Assembly (NCBI GenBank): GCA_000333855.2
Contig: CM007334.1
Coordinates: forward strand, 497,776-515,303
Reading direction: 5' to 3'
DNA: 17,528 bases
Origin: Endotrypanum monterogeii
Taxonomy: Eukaryota; Euglenozoa; Kinetoplastea; Trypanosomatida; Trypanosomatidae
Under the pieces are notes generated by a model. The model saw only the letters and a list, made by a program, of their open reading frames with translations, was not told the origin of the DNA and did not search any database. Positions 6,394 to 16,400 of this stretch are shown here, in pieces (position 1 is the first letter of the stretch; each line of letters begins with the position of its first letter). The translations under genes and the position numbers were made by a program.

Positions 6394-8121
6394 ATGAACA
6401 GAGATTATACACTTCTTCTCAGCACGGTGCTCAGTGAGAGTGGCTGTATAGACCCATCACTGCAGGAAACAGCGGAGACCGTGCCCCTCGTGTACCGTGC
6501 ACTGGCAGAACACAATGTTTATGCCGTATACCTTGTATCTGTTCTCAAGGCCCTCCTGCACGATCACGAGGGAGCGTTCGCGTATCTAATCCGCGAGCAG
6601 GCCCAGCGGCAGAAGAAAGCGGGAGCCACTTCTCTGATTTCTGCACCGCTGCCTCCCGATGTGGGGGTGGCTTCTTCTTCTATCCCGCCTCTCCTACCGT
6701 CGGACTCTCTCGACATGCATCTAAGCGTTATTGGTGGTGGCACGTGTTGTCAGCTAATGCTGCAGCTGATATGTGGCCGCGGTCGTACTGGTGGGGTTGG
6801 CGGTGGGGGGATCGTTTGTGACGCCGCAACTCGAGATCCACTTGTGCACCCGTCGCACATCACTGTCGTCACACGACAGCCAGAGCGTCTTGCGCCTTTC
6901 GCAGAGCTAGGGGTTCACTGCCTCACCCGCCATCACGGTCGACAGGCAATAGCGCAGAGTGACGTGGTGGCTCTGGCTTTTCCTCCAGCAAAACTAGGCG
7001 AGGTGACAAAAAATCTTTCTTCTTCGTCGCCGGTAGAACCTTCCACGTGTGCATCTTCATCTAAAGGCACAACGGCCAAGGCTGCGTCATCTCCGCCGAC
7101 AGAGCCGGCACTGTCGCTCCTTCGGCCGAATGCTGTGTTGCTGTCGTGTATGGCCGGTGTGCCTGTGCGAAAGGTTGCCAATGCCTTTCGCCACGTCTCG
7201 CCCGACCTCATCTTCACTCCTTTTCTTTACACCTTCAGTGTCGCGTCCCCGCCGAACCCCACGACGTCTTGTGATGGCGACAACGCGCCCTCCACCGTTG
7301 CCCGATCAGTCATGCTGCCAGCATTCCGTGGACCGCTGTCCTCGAGTGAGCTCAGCACTGATATCCACGGAGGTGCAACTCTCGAGGAGCATTCGCTGGA
7401 GGAGGCCGGTAAAGGCTTCACAGATGCAATGGTGGCGTACCGCAGCGCCCGCATTGCAGAGATGCGAATCTCGACATCGTTCCTACGCCCAGCTGTGCTA
7501 CAGAAAGCCGCTGCCAGCGCTGCAGAAGAGGCGGCCAGGGCAAACAAATCTCCTCTCTCTCAGTCACCAGGAAAGCCTGGTGGTATGTCGTTTCCGGCTG
7601 GCGTTGTACAACCTCAGCTCACCAGCTTCTCGGCTGGACGACACCCCTCCACTTGCCCCACGATTGCAGCGTACATGAGCTTATGGCGAGCATTGAAGGC
7701 ATACATCCAGACGACCTTTGCAGAGGAAATGATGAGGGCTGGTCGTGTCCGTGGTGGTGGGGGTCCAGGACCGTCTCACAGTAGCGCGGGAAAAGGTGTT
7801 AGCTATGGCGGTCTCGTTAATATTCTCCTACCAGATACCTCATCGAAGAACCCCTGCATGTCTGGGCCCGGCGAGGTTGAGGCTGATCTGCTCCCTGCCC
7901 TGGTCCTTCTGCCGGCTAATCAGACCAGAGTACTGTGGGACGCGTGGTGGGGAAATGAACAAAGCAGGCACGTGGGCGAGGATGGCGCAATATCATCACT
8001 GCCGCCACCTGTGACGGAGATAACAGGGTTGTGGCTTTCCCGCGTTTACACCAGCCTTGCATCCTTCAAGGCACACCTTGATGTTCAGTATGCCCACATC
8101 CTCGGTAGTCGTGCGCGTTGA
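6394..8121 (+). CDS. NADP-dependent oxidoreductase, P5CR/NOXRED1-like
   Basis: A 575-residue protein with the hallmarks of the NADP/F420-type Rossmann oxidoreductases related to pyrroline-5-carboxylate reductase, and closest in appearance to NOXRED1. Residues 109-117 hold the first beta strand and dinucleotide loop (HLSVIGGGT, with Cys where the third Gly/Ala usually sits). Residues 156-173 read ITVVTRQPERLAPFAELG: TRQPER is the usual site for the NADPH 2'-phosphate, and this is followed by DVVALAFPP at 190-198 and an AGVPVRKV motif at 254-261, as in NOXRED1. A helical N-terminal segment (1-75) precedes the fold. Low-complexity insertions interrupt the Rossmann domain (Gly-rich about 128-139, Ser-rich about 209-236), and the C-terminal half (about 285-575) is long with Ser/Pro- and Gly-rich linkers. 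Proline synthesis is not implied: true P5CR is about 270 residues and compact. Substrate is unknown. Cytosolic by default, since no clear targeting signal is seen from M1. Confidence 0.8.
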   Translation: MNRDYTLLLSTVLSESGCIDPSLQETAETVPLVYRALAEHNVYAVYLVSVLKALLHDHEGAFAYLIREQAQRQKKAGATSLISAPLPPDVGVASSSIPPLLPSDSLDMHLSVIGGGTCCQLMLQLICGRGRTGGVGGGGIVCDAATRDPLVHPSHITVVTRQPERLAPFAELGVHCLTRHHGRQAIAQSDVVALAFPPAKLGEVTKNLSSSSPVEPSTCASSSKGTTAKAASSPPTEPALSLLRPNAVLLSCMAGVPVRKVANAFRHVSPDLIFTPFLYTFSVASPPNPTTSCDGDNAPSTVARSVMLPAFRGPLSSSELSTDIHGGATLEEHSLEEAGKGFTDAMVAYRSARIAEMRISTSFLRPAVLQKAAASAAEEAARANKSPLSQSPGKPGGMSFPAGVVQPQLTSFSAGRHPSTCPTIAAYMSLWRALKAYIQTTFAEEMMRAGRVRGGGGPGPSHSSAGKGVSYGGLVNILLPDTSSKNPCMSGPGEVEADLLPALVLLPANQTRVLWDAWWGNEQSRHVGEDGAISSLPPPVTEITGLWLSRVYTSLASFKAHLDVQYAHILGSRAR

Positions 8122-8251
8122 CACTGACACGATGAAGGGGGCCTGCTCATCAGGGCGAAGGAGAAAACAACAAGTTGAGGTCTTTCATAGCGTGCTATTG
8201 CAGGGCCGCGAAGTACCCCGTTCCTGTGATCGCAAGGTGTGTGTGTGTGGT

Positions 8252-8273
8252 GGGGGGGTGGGGGGTGGGGGAG
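8252..8273 (+). other. G-rich tract, potential G-quadruplex
   Basis: Runs of 7, 6 and 5 G separated by single T residues, followed by AGG, directly after a (GT)n patch. In the transcript this would lie about 130 bases after the oxidoreductase stop, in the 3' UTR. Quadruplex formation is inferred from composition only. Confidence 0.6.
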
Positions 8274-8412
8274 GCGGTAGCCTTGGTGAGTGTATTACAG
8301 CAGTGCGCTCTCTCGCCATCTCCCTCCCCTTTCTCCTTGCTCATTTCTCTACTCTTAAGGTCGCTGCTCATCTATTCTTCTGCGGCCTCCTCACATACTC
8401 GATGTACTCTTA

Positions 8413-8421
8413 GACACACAC

Positions 8422-8461
<40 letters not shown>
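8413..8461. repeat. (CA)n microsatellite
   Basis: About 24 CA units with two CG interruptions (near 8426 and 8456), followed by a GA-rich tail to about 8488. Confidence 0.95.
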
Positions 8462-8463
<2 letters not shown>

Positions 8464-9169
8464 AGAGACACAGACAGAGGGGGAGAGAGGGGCACATGCA
8501 TCATCAGCCAGTTTTTATGTGAAATTGTCGCCCATGCGAAATCGCTGGAGGCTGGACTGCTTAGCCCCGCCCCACCGCCCTCCCCCCCTTCCCACATACG
8601 GACGCATCTTGGCTCAGCCTTCGCATCTCACACTGCGTTTTCGTCGCTTTCAAACTGGCGAACAGGCGGGGGTGATAGAGAGCGGATAAAGGGGGATAAG
8701 GGAGGGGGCGGCATAGCGGCATCATCTCATTACTCACCCCTCTCCTTATCAGTAGCATTATGACTCGTACCTGTCACTCTGTGGTGCGGCCATACCCACC
8801 ACAGCTTCTTGCACCCGCATCATGTAAGCATGAACTTCATATTCTCAGTCATTCGTTCCTTCACCTTCTTTTTATTCATTCTTTTTTGTCACCTGCACCC
8901 ACGCACGCTTGCCGATACACACAAAGACACGGGAAGAGAGGGTCGCACACATACACAAAACACACGCAAACCAACCCAGACCACTCTCCCTCCCCACACA
9001 CCGAAGCTGCTGTATGCGTTACCTGGATGCGTTGCGACCGCCCCTCTTCTTCTTTCTCACCATCACAGAGGCACACACACATTACTGCTGTCGTTGTTTC
9101 ACGTCTCTCCGACAAAAAAAAAGAAAAATTGCTGACCGATAACGAAATAGACATCAGCATTTTCTTTGT

Positions 9170-9206
9170 TTTGCCTCTCGCCTCCCCTCCTTTCCCGGCT
9201 TACCAG
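9170..9206 (+). promoter_or_regulatory. Trans-splice acceptor region of the coiled-coil gene
   Basis: A C/T-rich tract (about 9173-9200) ends in GGCTTACCAG with the AG at 9205-9206, 14 nt before the ATG at 9221. A second AG follows immediately at 9207-9208. Confidence 0.7.
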
Positions 9207-9220
9207 AGCTCTTTGTTGTC

Positions 9221-11638
9221 ATGTCTTCGCTGATTCGATGCACCGATGATCTCCTTCAGCAAAAAGCTGTGCAATCTTCGCACTACGAGAGACTTGAGCG
9301 TCAACTGTCGGACGGGGAGCGGTGCCGCCGTGCCGCCGTCTTGTCCCTTAGGCAGCGAGTGGCAGACGTCACACGGCGCGGGGAGGACGTTGTCGAGCTG
9401 CGCCGCGAGAATCAGCGACTGACTGACCAGCTTTCGCAGCGTGCGCTTCAGCTAGCGGCGCTGCAATGCCGCAATGAAAAGGCAAAGAGGCGAGAGAGTG
9501 CTGCGGTGGAGCGATTACAGGACGGGATACGAACCTTCTCGGGCCATCCTGCACGCATCGTCCTCCTTGTTCAGGCCCTCCGAGCTCAGAAGGAGTTACA
9601 CCGCACAGGTCAACAGTTTACAAGGGAGCTGCAGTTGCTGTGGGATGCATTGCGAGTTCATCAAGAGGCGTTGGCTATCGTAACTCAATCTGCATTTTTG
9701 CTGGGTTCGCAGGCCGCCCTACGATCGCGGTTGACGGCTGTCTTGAGTGAGAGATCGGCGTGGTGTTTGCAGGTGCGCCAAGAAGCTTTTGTCCGCACCA
9801 AGGCTGCAACATCTGAGCGTATGGGCCGTGTGGTGGAGGATCAAGGGAGTGCACAGCGAGAGCTTCTCCATCTTGATGCCGAGGCAGGGTTTCTGAGCAT
9901 TTATGCGGGGTGTCTGGATGGGTGCTGTGAGGCCGCCAAGACAGTGGTTGAAGGGCTTTCGGCTGCCATCGACACAGGGGACGAGGCTCTTTCCGCCATG
10001 GGCCAGACGCTACAGGAGAAAACAGCAGCGGTAGCTGAGGCGAAGTGTAATTTGGCGACAGAGCAGGCTGCACACTTCAAGGTATTGACACTGCACCAGA
10101 TGGAGCTGGCGCGCGTGACAGAGGAGGTCTCCGCGGCGGCAGCTCTGGAAGGCCTCGCCGATGCACGTGCCGCGGAGTTGCAGCGCTTAGCCCAGAATAC
10201 TGAGAAACAGGCGCAGCTTCTTGGGCGTCGTGTGTATGCCTTCGCGTTTCTCATGTCTCTCTGCGAGCGTCAGCAGCTGAGACTTGCTCGGCAGCTCACT
10301 AGCGAGACGGAGGAAAGGCTACAGGTACATCGTGAACTATTGGAGCTCCGTACACTTCACGAAAAGCGCCTGGAGCGGCTTCGTGTCGCACGAGAGGCAG
10401 CAGAGAAGACTGAAGCACACACTGCGCTCTTCTCGAGGGAAGCTCAATACCGAAAGGCTACAGTGGATCTCGAGGGAGATGAGTGGATGTTGTTGTATGC
10501 GCAGCTGGTCCGCGATGTATGTCGTGCAAAGGCGGATGCTTCTGCTGCAGCGAACGCCATCGCCCGGAATAGCCTACGGCAGTCCGAGGTCAAGGGAGAC
10601 GAGGGAGAACAAGGCCCAAGCTCACCGTTTCCACAGCGCAAGAGAGCTCGTGCTGAGCGGTCATCTCGCGTCACAAAGAATTCTGCTTCACGTCGGCAGA
10701 GGGCAGCACTAGAGGCGGTGGCCTCTCTGACTCAACCAGCATCGCAGTACGGCGTCAGGGAATACCCCACCGAAGTGTACGCGGGTGGGATGAATGCAGT
10801 GACACACTTGATGTCACAGGAACACCGAGACAATGTTGCACGCGTGACTCCCAACGTTCCTGTGACCCCGCCGCCGCAACCGAGGGTCCCCTCAGCCCTG
10901 CGCCAGTCGTACCGCCTCACCTCTGTGAAGTCCTCCGCAATTGCAAAAAAAAGATCAGGAGCGGTGTCAACGGCAGCAGAGGCACGTGCACCTATCTCTG
11001 GGGAAAAACGAAAGCTGGCTGAGACAGTCAAGACCGGAGGAGGGCGCACGGTCCACATCTCAGCGATGGCAGCTGCGCGTGCTTCGGCTATGTCACCGTT
11101 TACGCCTGCAGTCGGCGATGACGTCTCGGACTCAAGCTTCTCGCTGGTGAGGAGCCGTAAGAGTGCGGTCGAGGTACCTGACTCTGGCAGCGACACGTCA
11201 GATGTTCCCCTGTCGACCCCATCACCCTCCCCAAGATGTCCACCTGGCAAATCTACGGCCGCTGCCCCCCCTGTTGCTGCTGCGCATCCTCTTCCCAGAC
11301 CTCTTCTACGGCGGGGGGGAGGCGATGGCTGCTTAGCAGCCCCTCACCTCCTTCCTGGCAGCGCCTTGGCTTCGGCGTTGTCTGCTTGCACACCGCCGTG
11401 TATTGCCATCGCCAGTGATGTCGGTCGTGTACCCCCGCACTCCTCCCTTACACCGAATTTCACAGGAAACTCCGCGGCGCTGCCTTTGGCTGGGTATGTG
11501 GCGAGACTGTCCCACACATCAATGCGATCACGTGCCGCAAAAACGAAGCTGCTCTCAACACCGCAGCGTCGCGCGCTGCATTTGGCGACACCTGCGGTCG
11601 ACGTCGGTGAGGACCTCTTTGCAGACCTCTTTTCATAA
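9221..11638 (+). CDS. Coiled-coil protein of unknown function
   Basis: An 805-residue protein I cannot assign to a family. Residues about 18-115 and 125-440 are rich in Leu, Ala, Glu, Gln and Arg in heptad-like spacing (for example VVELRRENQRLTDQLSQR near 53-72), so a long, interrupted coiled coil is likely. It is followed by a basic cluster starting with QRKRAR at 472-477 and running to about 497, a candidate nuclear signal. The remainder, about 500-805, is rich in Ser, Pro and Ala with many S/T-P sites, looks disordered, and ends in a short acidic/aromatic tail, EDLFADLFS. No signal peptide or membrane segment. A scaffold, cytoskeletal, kinetochore-like or nuclear structural role would fit this architecture but nothing in the sequence decides it. 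The start is the first ATG after the acceptor at 9205-9206. Confidence 0.9.
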   Translation: MSSLIRCTDDLLQQKAVQSSHYERLERQLSDGERCRRAAVLSLRQRVADVTRRGEDVVELRRENQRLTDQLSQRALQLAALQCRNEKAKRRESAAVERLQDGIRTFSGHPARIVLLVQALRAQKELHRTGQQFTRELQLLWDALRVHQEALAIVTQSAFLLGSQAALRSRLTAVLSERSAWCLQVRQEAFVRTKAATSERMGRVVEDQGSAQRELLHLDAEAGFLSIYAGCLDGCCEAAKTVVEGLSAAIDTGDEALSAMGQTLQEKTAAVAEAKCNLATEQAAHFKVLTLHQMELARVTEEVSAAAALEGLADARAAELQRLAQNTEKQAQLLGRRVYAFAFLMSLCERQQLRLARQLTSETEERLQVHRELLELRTLHEKRLERLRVAREAAEKTEAHTALFSREAQYRKATVDLEGDEWMLLYAQLVRDVCRAKADASAAANAIARNSLRQSEVKGDEGEQGPSSPFPQRKRARAERSSRVTKNSASRRQRAALEAVASLTQPASQYGVREYPTEVYAGGMNAVTHLMSQEHRDNVARVTPNVPVTPPPQPRVPSALRQSYRLTSVKSSAIAKKRSGAVSTAAEARAPISGEKRKLAETVKTGGGRTVHISAMAAARASAMSPFTPAVGDDVSDSSFSLVRSRKSAVEVPDSGSDTSDVPLSTPSPSPRCPPGKSTAAAPPVAAAHPLPRPLLRRGGGDGCLAAPHLLPGSALASALSACTPPCIAIASDVGRVPPHSSLTPNFTGNSAALPLAGYVARLSHTSMRSRAAKTKLLSTPQRRALHLATPAVDVGEDLFADLFS

Positions 11639-11728
11639 GTGTCTTATTCACTCCTTCTCTCCCTTTTTTTTTTTCCAACATACACACACCGGGCTGCGCG
11701 CGAACGTCTATTTCAGGACTCCTGAGGG

Positions 11729-11729
<1 letters not shown>

Positions 11730-11781
<52 letters not shown>
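11730..11781. repeat. (AT)25 microsatellite
   Basis: About 25 uninterrupted AT units starting about 90 bases after the stop of the coiled-coil gene, so in its 3' UTR. The run is self-complementary and could form a hairpin in RNA or a cruciform in DNA. Confidence 0.95.
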
Positions 11782-11782
<1 letters not shown>

Positions 11783-12598
11783 GTGACCCTTCCTGATTTT
11801 CTATAAAGGGCTGTGTTGTGGATCGATCTGCAGAGGGTGAAGGGGGGCGAGGTCCCGTTTTTCCACCTCTTTTTTTTTTTTTTCTCCTCTTCCGTTTCAA
11901 TCATTTCTGCTCTTCTTTCTGCTTCACCGTTAACCCCGATTTGACGATGAGAATCTCGTCGTGTTGCTCTACTGTTTGTCTCGCTGCATGCTGCCGTGCG
12001 AGTATAGATGCTGACGAAGGCGCGTGTGTCTGTCTTGTCACATTCATGGTAGGGAGAGAGGCACATACGTGTGTGTGTGTGTGTGATACACGCAAGTACA
12101 GCGGCGCAGCCTTTCTCGAGTGTCGTCCTTCTTTTTTGTTTTTTTTTGCGGTGGTTCTCAACACGAGGTGACTAAACACTAACGAGAAGTTGACAGTGTG
12201 CCTGTCCGATATTGTGTAGGGTCGGTAATGGGTCTATCGACAAAGTGTAAAAGCAGGTATGATAGAGGATCTACGGGCGTCTAACATTCTTGTTATGCCT
12301 CGTGAAGACGTGAGAATACTGCGGACCATCATTGGTATTGCTGGCGCGTAACACAGCGAGTTTCGTACAAGGCAACGGCCTTGACAGGCGCCCCTTCTTC
12401 TTTTACGAGGAAAAGTTGCTTCTGCTGCATCTCAACATGTCTTCTCTCACATAACCCGTCATATTTCTTGTTGCCTGATGCCCTTATCTTGCACCCTGGC
12501 CTGGTTACACACCGAAATGGCCCGGTCATGTGTATTCCCTTGTCGTCTCGTGATGGTGACCCAACGCCAACTTCTCCCATCCCTCGCCCACGTTTACT

Positions 12599-12662
12599 CC
12601 CCCCCCCCCCCACACACACACACATACACACACACACATGCACTATATATATATATATATAT
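12599..12662. repeat. Compound poly-C/(CA)n/(TA)n repeat
   Basis: C13 (12599-12611) runs directly into CA repeats broken by one TA step, then into a (TA)n block at 12644-12662. Run lengths are likely to vary between isolates and between sequencing reads. Confidence 0.9.
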
Positions 12663-12818
12663 TTATATCGAAAAAAAAAATCGATGTGTATCGCTAGAAC
12701 AGCCGCAAAACCAAACAGAGAAGCTGAAACTTCTTTCTGCGTGCGGCAGAATACTTTTTCTTCACCCCTCTCACTACGCATACGCATTCTAGCCCGAAGA
12801 AAAAAATAGCTACCCCCT

Positions 12819-12860
12819 CCCCCCCCCCCCCCACACACACACATACGCACGCACGTGCAC
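12819..12860. repeat. Compound poly-C/(CA)n repeat, second copy
   Basis: C14 (12819-12832) followed by CA repeats with ATACGCACGC interruptions. It resembles the unit about 220 bases upstream in design and in the recurring word CACACATAC. Confidence 0.9.
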
Positions 12861-13395
12861 ACACAAAGTTTTGACCCCAACGAGCGGGGGCGAGGCGTGC
12901 CTGTCACACTCTTGGAGCACTGGCCTTCCTTCCCGCTTTTTCATATTTCTCCTTGTTCGTGTGAGGGTGTGCTTTTGTTTCTGTAAAATACTTTTATATT
13001 GGTACGATAGTCATCCCCCCCCCGCATTCTCCGCCTCTTTCTGCTTTTTTTTTTCCTTCTCCTTTTTTTCTCATTTCACCCCTCCTCTCGTCTCTGTTTT
13101 CGTTTTCCATCGTTGTTCATATATTTATACTGGGTATCTTTTTTAAATTTTTTTGTGTGTATGTGTGTTGTTGCCGGTGCTAGTGCTTTTATTTGCTTTC
13201 CTTTCGCTCTTGTGTGCTTACGTTCATGGTGGTGCGTTGTTGGTTCCCTCGCTCTCTCTTTTTTTTTTTTGCACGTGTTCTCCCCTCTCCTTCTCCGAGA
13301 CAATCATACCCCCACCCTTCTTTTCTCCCACCTTCACCTGCCCTTCCAGCGTTGCTGACCATCCTCTTATCCCATCCCTGTACAAACACGTCTTC

Positions 13396-13419
13396 AGCAC
13401 ACGTTTTTTTTTTTGCGAG
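13396..13419 (+). promoter_or_regulatory. Probable trans-splice acceptor for the kinase gene
   Basis: Two candidates exist. The AG at 13396-13397 follows a C/T-rich tract and gives a 5' UTR of about 23 nt. The AG at 13418-13419 follows a T12 run and would leave a single base before the ATG at 13421. Both make 13421 the first in-frame start; the upstream ATG at 13226 is within the pyrimidine-rich region before both. Confidence 0.5.
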
Positions 13420-13420
13420 G

Positions 13421-16400
13421 ATGCCGACGCCATTTTCTCCGTCGAGCACCTACTCGCCACCGCCGGTGACGAAGAAGCGTGTCATTTCGTCCCCTCGAAC
13501 CGCACATGACCTCACGTTGCGTCTGGGCAACGATGGCCTGCGTGGTAGTCATTCTGGGATGGTGTCCCCCTTGACGGAACTCCTGGCTAGCTCCCCGTCG
13601 CATCTGCAGTTGCTCTCCAACGAGACGATTCTCTCGCCGAGTAGCTGGGATGGCCGAGGAGGCAGCGGGAATCAACAGGGGGTGCAACCAGCACGCGAGC
13701 AGGCAAGAGTGGCTGCGGCCGTGGACCTCATGTCTCCAATCGAAGCACGTTCCACGCGCCTCGGTAATAACCCTGGATGTAGCTCGCCACCATACGCCCC
13801 TCTTCATCTAGCGGGCGAACCCATTGCGACGGACGGCACCGCCAACTCGCTGGCACCACTTTCGGGAAAGAAGTCTGCGTCAATCACGATGGCGCGCAAC
13901 AGCACGGAAAAGAATTCCGTCTTTGCGAAGCAGGATATCTTGTCTCTCTCCGGCACAGTGTCGACAACTTCGTCTGCGTCACGCGGGACAGGGCGCACGA
14001 CTGTGCCAACTCTGATGAGAAAAATTGCCACACGTGACGACGATGACGCGCAGGCGCCAAGCGCCTTCAACGAAATTTTTACCAACGCGGCCACGGGGGA
14101 CACAGCGGTGGTGGAGCATGAGATTCCTCATGCAAGGCGTACTCAGCACGAGACTCGCGGGAGTTTGACTGAGGGCACCGGCAGTGCTGGGCACGGCATG
14201 GGCGCTTGTGTACCTATCGGTACCCCTGGGACAGCAAGCCGCACTGTGGATACATATGGGTTGCCGAACGCTCTTCTAGTGGGTGGAGGCTCGTCAAACG
14301 GTACCACACCGCACACTCCGTCCACGACAGTTGTGAGTCCGCACAGCCGCTCGACTATCGCCGCCTCGTTCTTGACAACTAGCCTACACCTGACGACAGG
14401 AAACAGCAATCCCAGCGGGGTGGGTTCTGCTGGTGTGGCCACGCAGCCACACAGTATGTGCTCCTTCACCCCCAATAATTGCTCGCAAGAAAGCCTCGGA
14501 AGGCAAGCGCGGGCGCCACGCCTTGCAAGTCATCTGCTCCTCGACGATGGTACAATTGTAGAGAGCACATTACCGCCTGCAAGTCTTCTGAGCCCGGCGG
14601 TGCGAGATGTCAAGCGACGCAGTGGCCTACGCAATGACACGGGTCGTCTCAGCGTCGCTGCACTGGATCAGTCACGCACACCTTTGTGCTCTGTGGAAGG
14701 ACCAGTGAGTTTGTCTGGGGAGAGCTATACACTCACTACTCTTTCTTTGTCCTCTGACATGTCACGACCGACCGCGGCCAATTTTGTCAAGGGCGAGCTC
14801 ATTGGCAAGGGCAGTTACGGCGCCGTATACCGCGGCATGCTACGCAGCAACAACAGAATCATAGCTATGAAGGAAATTCGGCTCCCTGATGCGATCCGGC
14901 AAGAGTTGCAACAGTCCGAAAACATAGCATCTCCAGCGGTGCTACCTCCAGGCTCGGTTATGTCTCCAGTGCTACAGACATCTACTTCCCCCAAGGGGAA
15001 GTGCACCGTGGCAAAGAGGGTGGAAGCTATCCAGCGCGAACTGATGCTCCTCAAGCAGCTGCGCCACCCAAACATAGTACGCTACCTCAATGATGAGGTT
15101 GTCGATGGAACGCTTCGAATATACATGGAATACGTCTCGGGTGGGAGCGTCACCGCAGCGCTGAAGTCGTTCGGGAAATTCGAGGAGCCGCAGGCGGCGG
15201 CCCTGTGCTATCAATTGCTTCAGGGTCTGGCCTACATGCACCGCAACGGTATTGTCCACCGGGACTTGAAGGGCGACAACTTATTGCTGGAAACCTCGAG
15301 CCAGCTCAAAATTGCTGATCTGGGTACAGCCAAGAGTATAATCTCTTCAGCGACAATGACGGCGAATATCGTCGGAACAGCGTATTTCATGGCACCCGAA
15401 GTGCTGCAGCCCGATGTCGCCGCAGTGGGCACGGCGGCAGATATATGGTCGGTCGCTTGCTGTGTGATCGAGATGTTGACTGGCAAGCCGCCGCTTTCTG
15501 AGTTGCCGAACCAGTTCACGGTTATGATGACCATTGGTGGCTCTGCTGCAGTGCCACTGGATAAGTATATCCCGGCTGGGAACACGTGGTCCAAGGAGGT
15601 TCTGGATTTTATTTCGCAATGTCTGCGGGTCAACCCTGCAGAGAGGCCGACGGCAGTGGACCTGCTGCACCACAGCTGGTTCGCCAAACTGCTAAATCTG
15701 ACGCACATCTCCGCTGCTGAGTCGGCCTCCGCAACGCTGAACTCTTTCCCGACACCCACGGCGCCCTCTGTGGAACGCCTTTTTCACCTGGGACCCCATC
15801 GAAATTTGATATCACCGACGTTCTCTCCAGTGTTGACCACATCGCTCGTGCCGGGCTACAGCGGGCCACAGGGGGGGTTGTACCAGCCCGAGAGTCACAC
15901 CAGCAGCCGCACCAGCAGCCACGCCAGCAAAGGTCGAAAAGTGAAAAGGGAAATACAGAGCTCATCGCGTCGACATGTGCACCAGTCTAGTAGCGGTATC
16001 GCGAGCGCCACCTCACTGCGGTCACAGGGAAGTTCTCAGGCGAGTACACCCAAAAACGATAGCAGTACTCGAACGTGTGACGGTACCTCGCCAAGCAGTT
16101 CCACGATGCGAACACACACGCCACCTGTGAGACAGCGAGGCTCGAACACCAAGCGCAAGTATAATGTTCCCAATATGAGTCGTGGGCTTGTTACCGACGA
16201 CACTCAGCAAGGCTGCAGCGGCGAGAATGTGGTGCATAACCGCACCTCCTTTTCCGGTTGCGTCGGCGGCAGTAGTGGTGACAGTCGCGAGAGCAAAGGC
16301 AAAGGGGCGTTTCTCCCTGTCATCACACTGGTCGGTGGTCCGGCATCCTCGCCTTGCGGCGAGTCCCTAGATGCGCTGCGCAGCAGTCGATGTGTAAAGA

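Larger units (their letters stand above)
8122..9220. other. Intergenic region between oxidoreductase and coiled-coil gene
   Basis: About 1.1 kb. It has a G-rich tract at 8252-8273, a (CA)n repeat at 8413-8461, a CA-rich but imperfect stretch near 8920-9000, an A-run near 9113-9122 and a C/T-rich splice tract at about 9170-9205. Open frames across it are compositionally biased and no gene is supported. Confidence 0.7.
11639..13420. other. Long intergenic region before the kinase gene
   Basis: About 1.8 kb without a convincing gene. It holds a long (AT)n run at 11730-11781, T-runs near 11871-11883 and 12130-12148, two compound poly-C/(CA)n repeats at 12599-12662 and 12819-12860, a further C-run at 13015-13023, and several C/T-rich stretches from 13030 to 13420. 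The window 12170-12600 is less repetitive but encodes no plausible protein; a non-coding RNA there cannot be excluded by eye. Confidence 0.7.

Noticed and set aside
8760..9233. Open frame before and overlapping the coiled-coil gene
   Set aside because: Crosses imperfect CA repeats (His/Thr-rich product) and overlaps the better supported start at 9221.
12381..12809. 142-residue open frame in the spacer before the kinase
   Set aside because: It runs through poly-C, CA and TA repeats (Pro-, His/Thr- and Tyr/Ile-rich), with no domain and no splice tract directly before the start.
13193..13420. Upstream extension of the kinase, including the ATG at 13226
   Set aside because: The segment is a C/T-rich splicing region giving Phe/Ser/Pro runs, and both candidate acceptors lie downstream of 13226.
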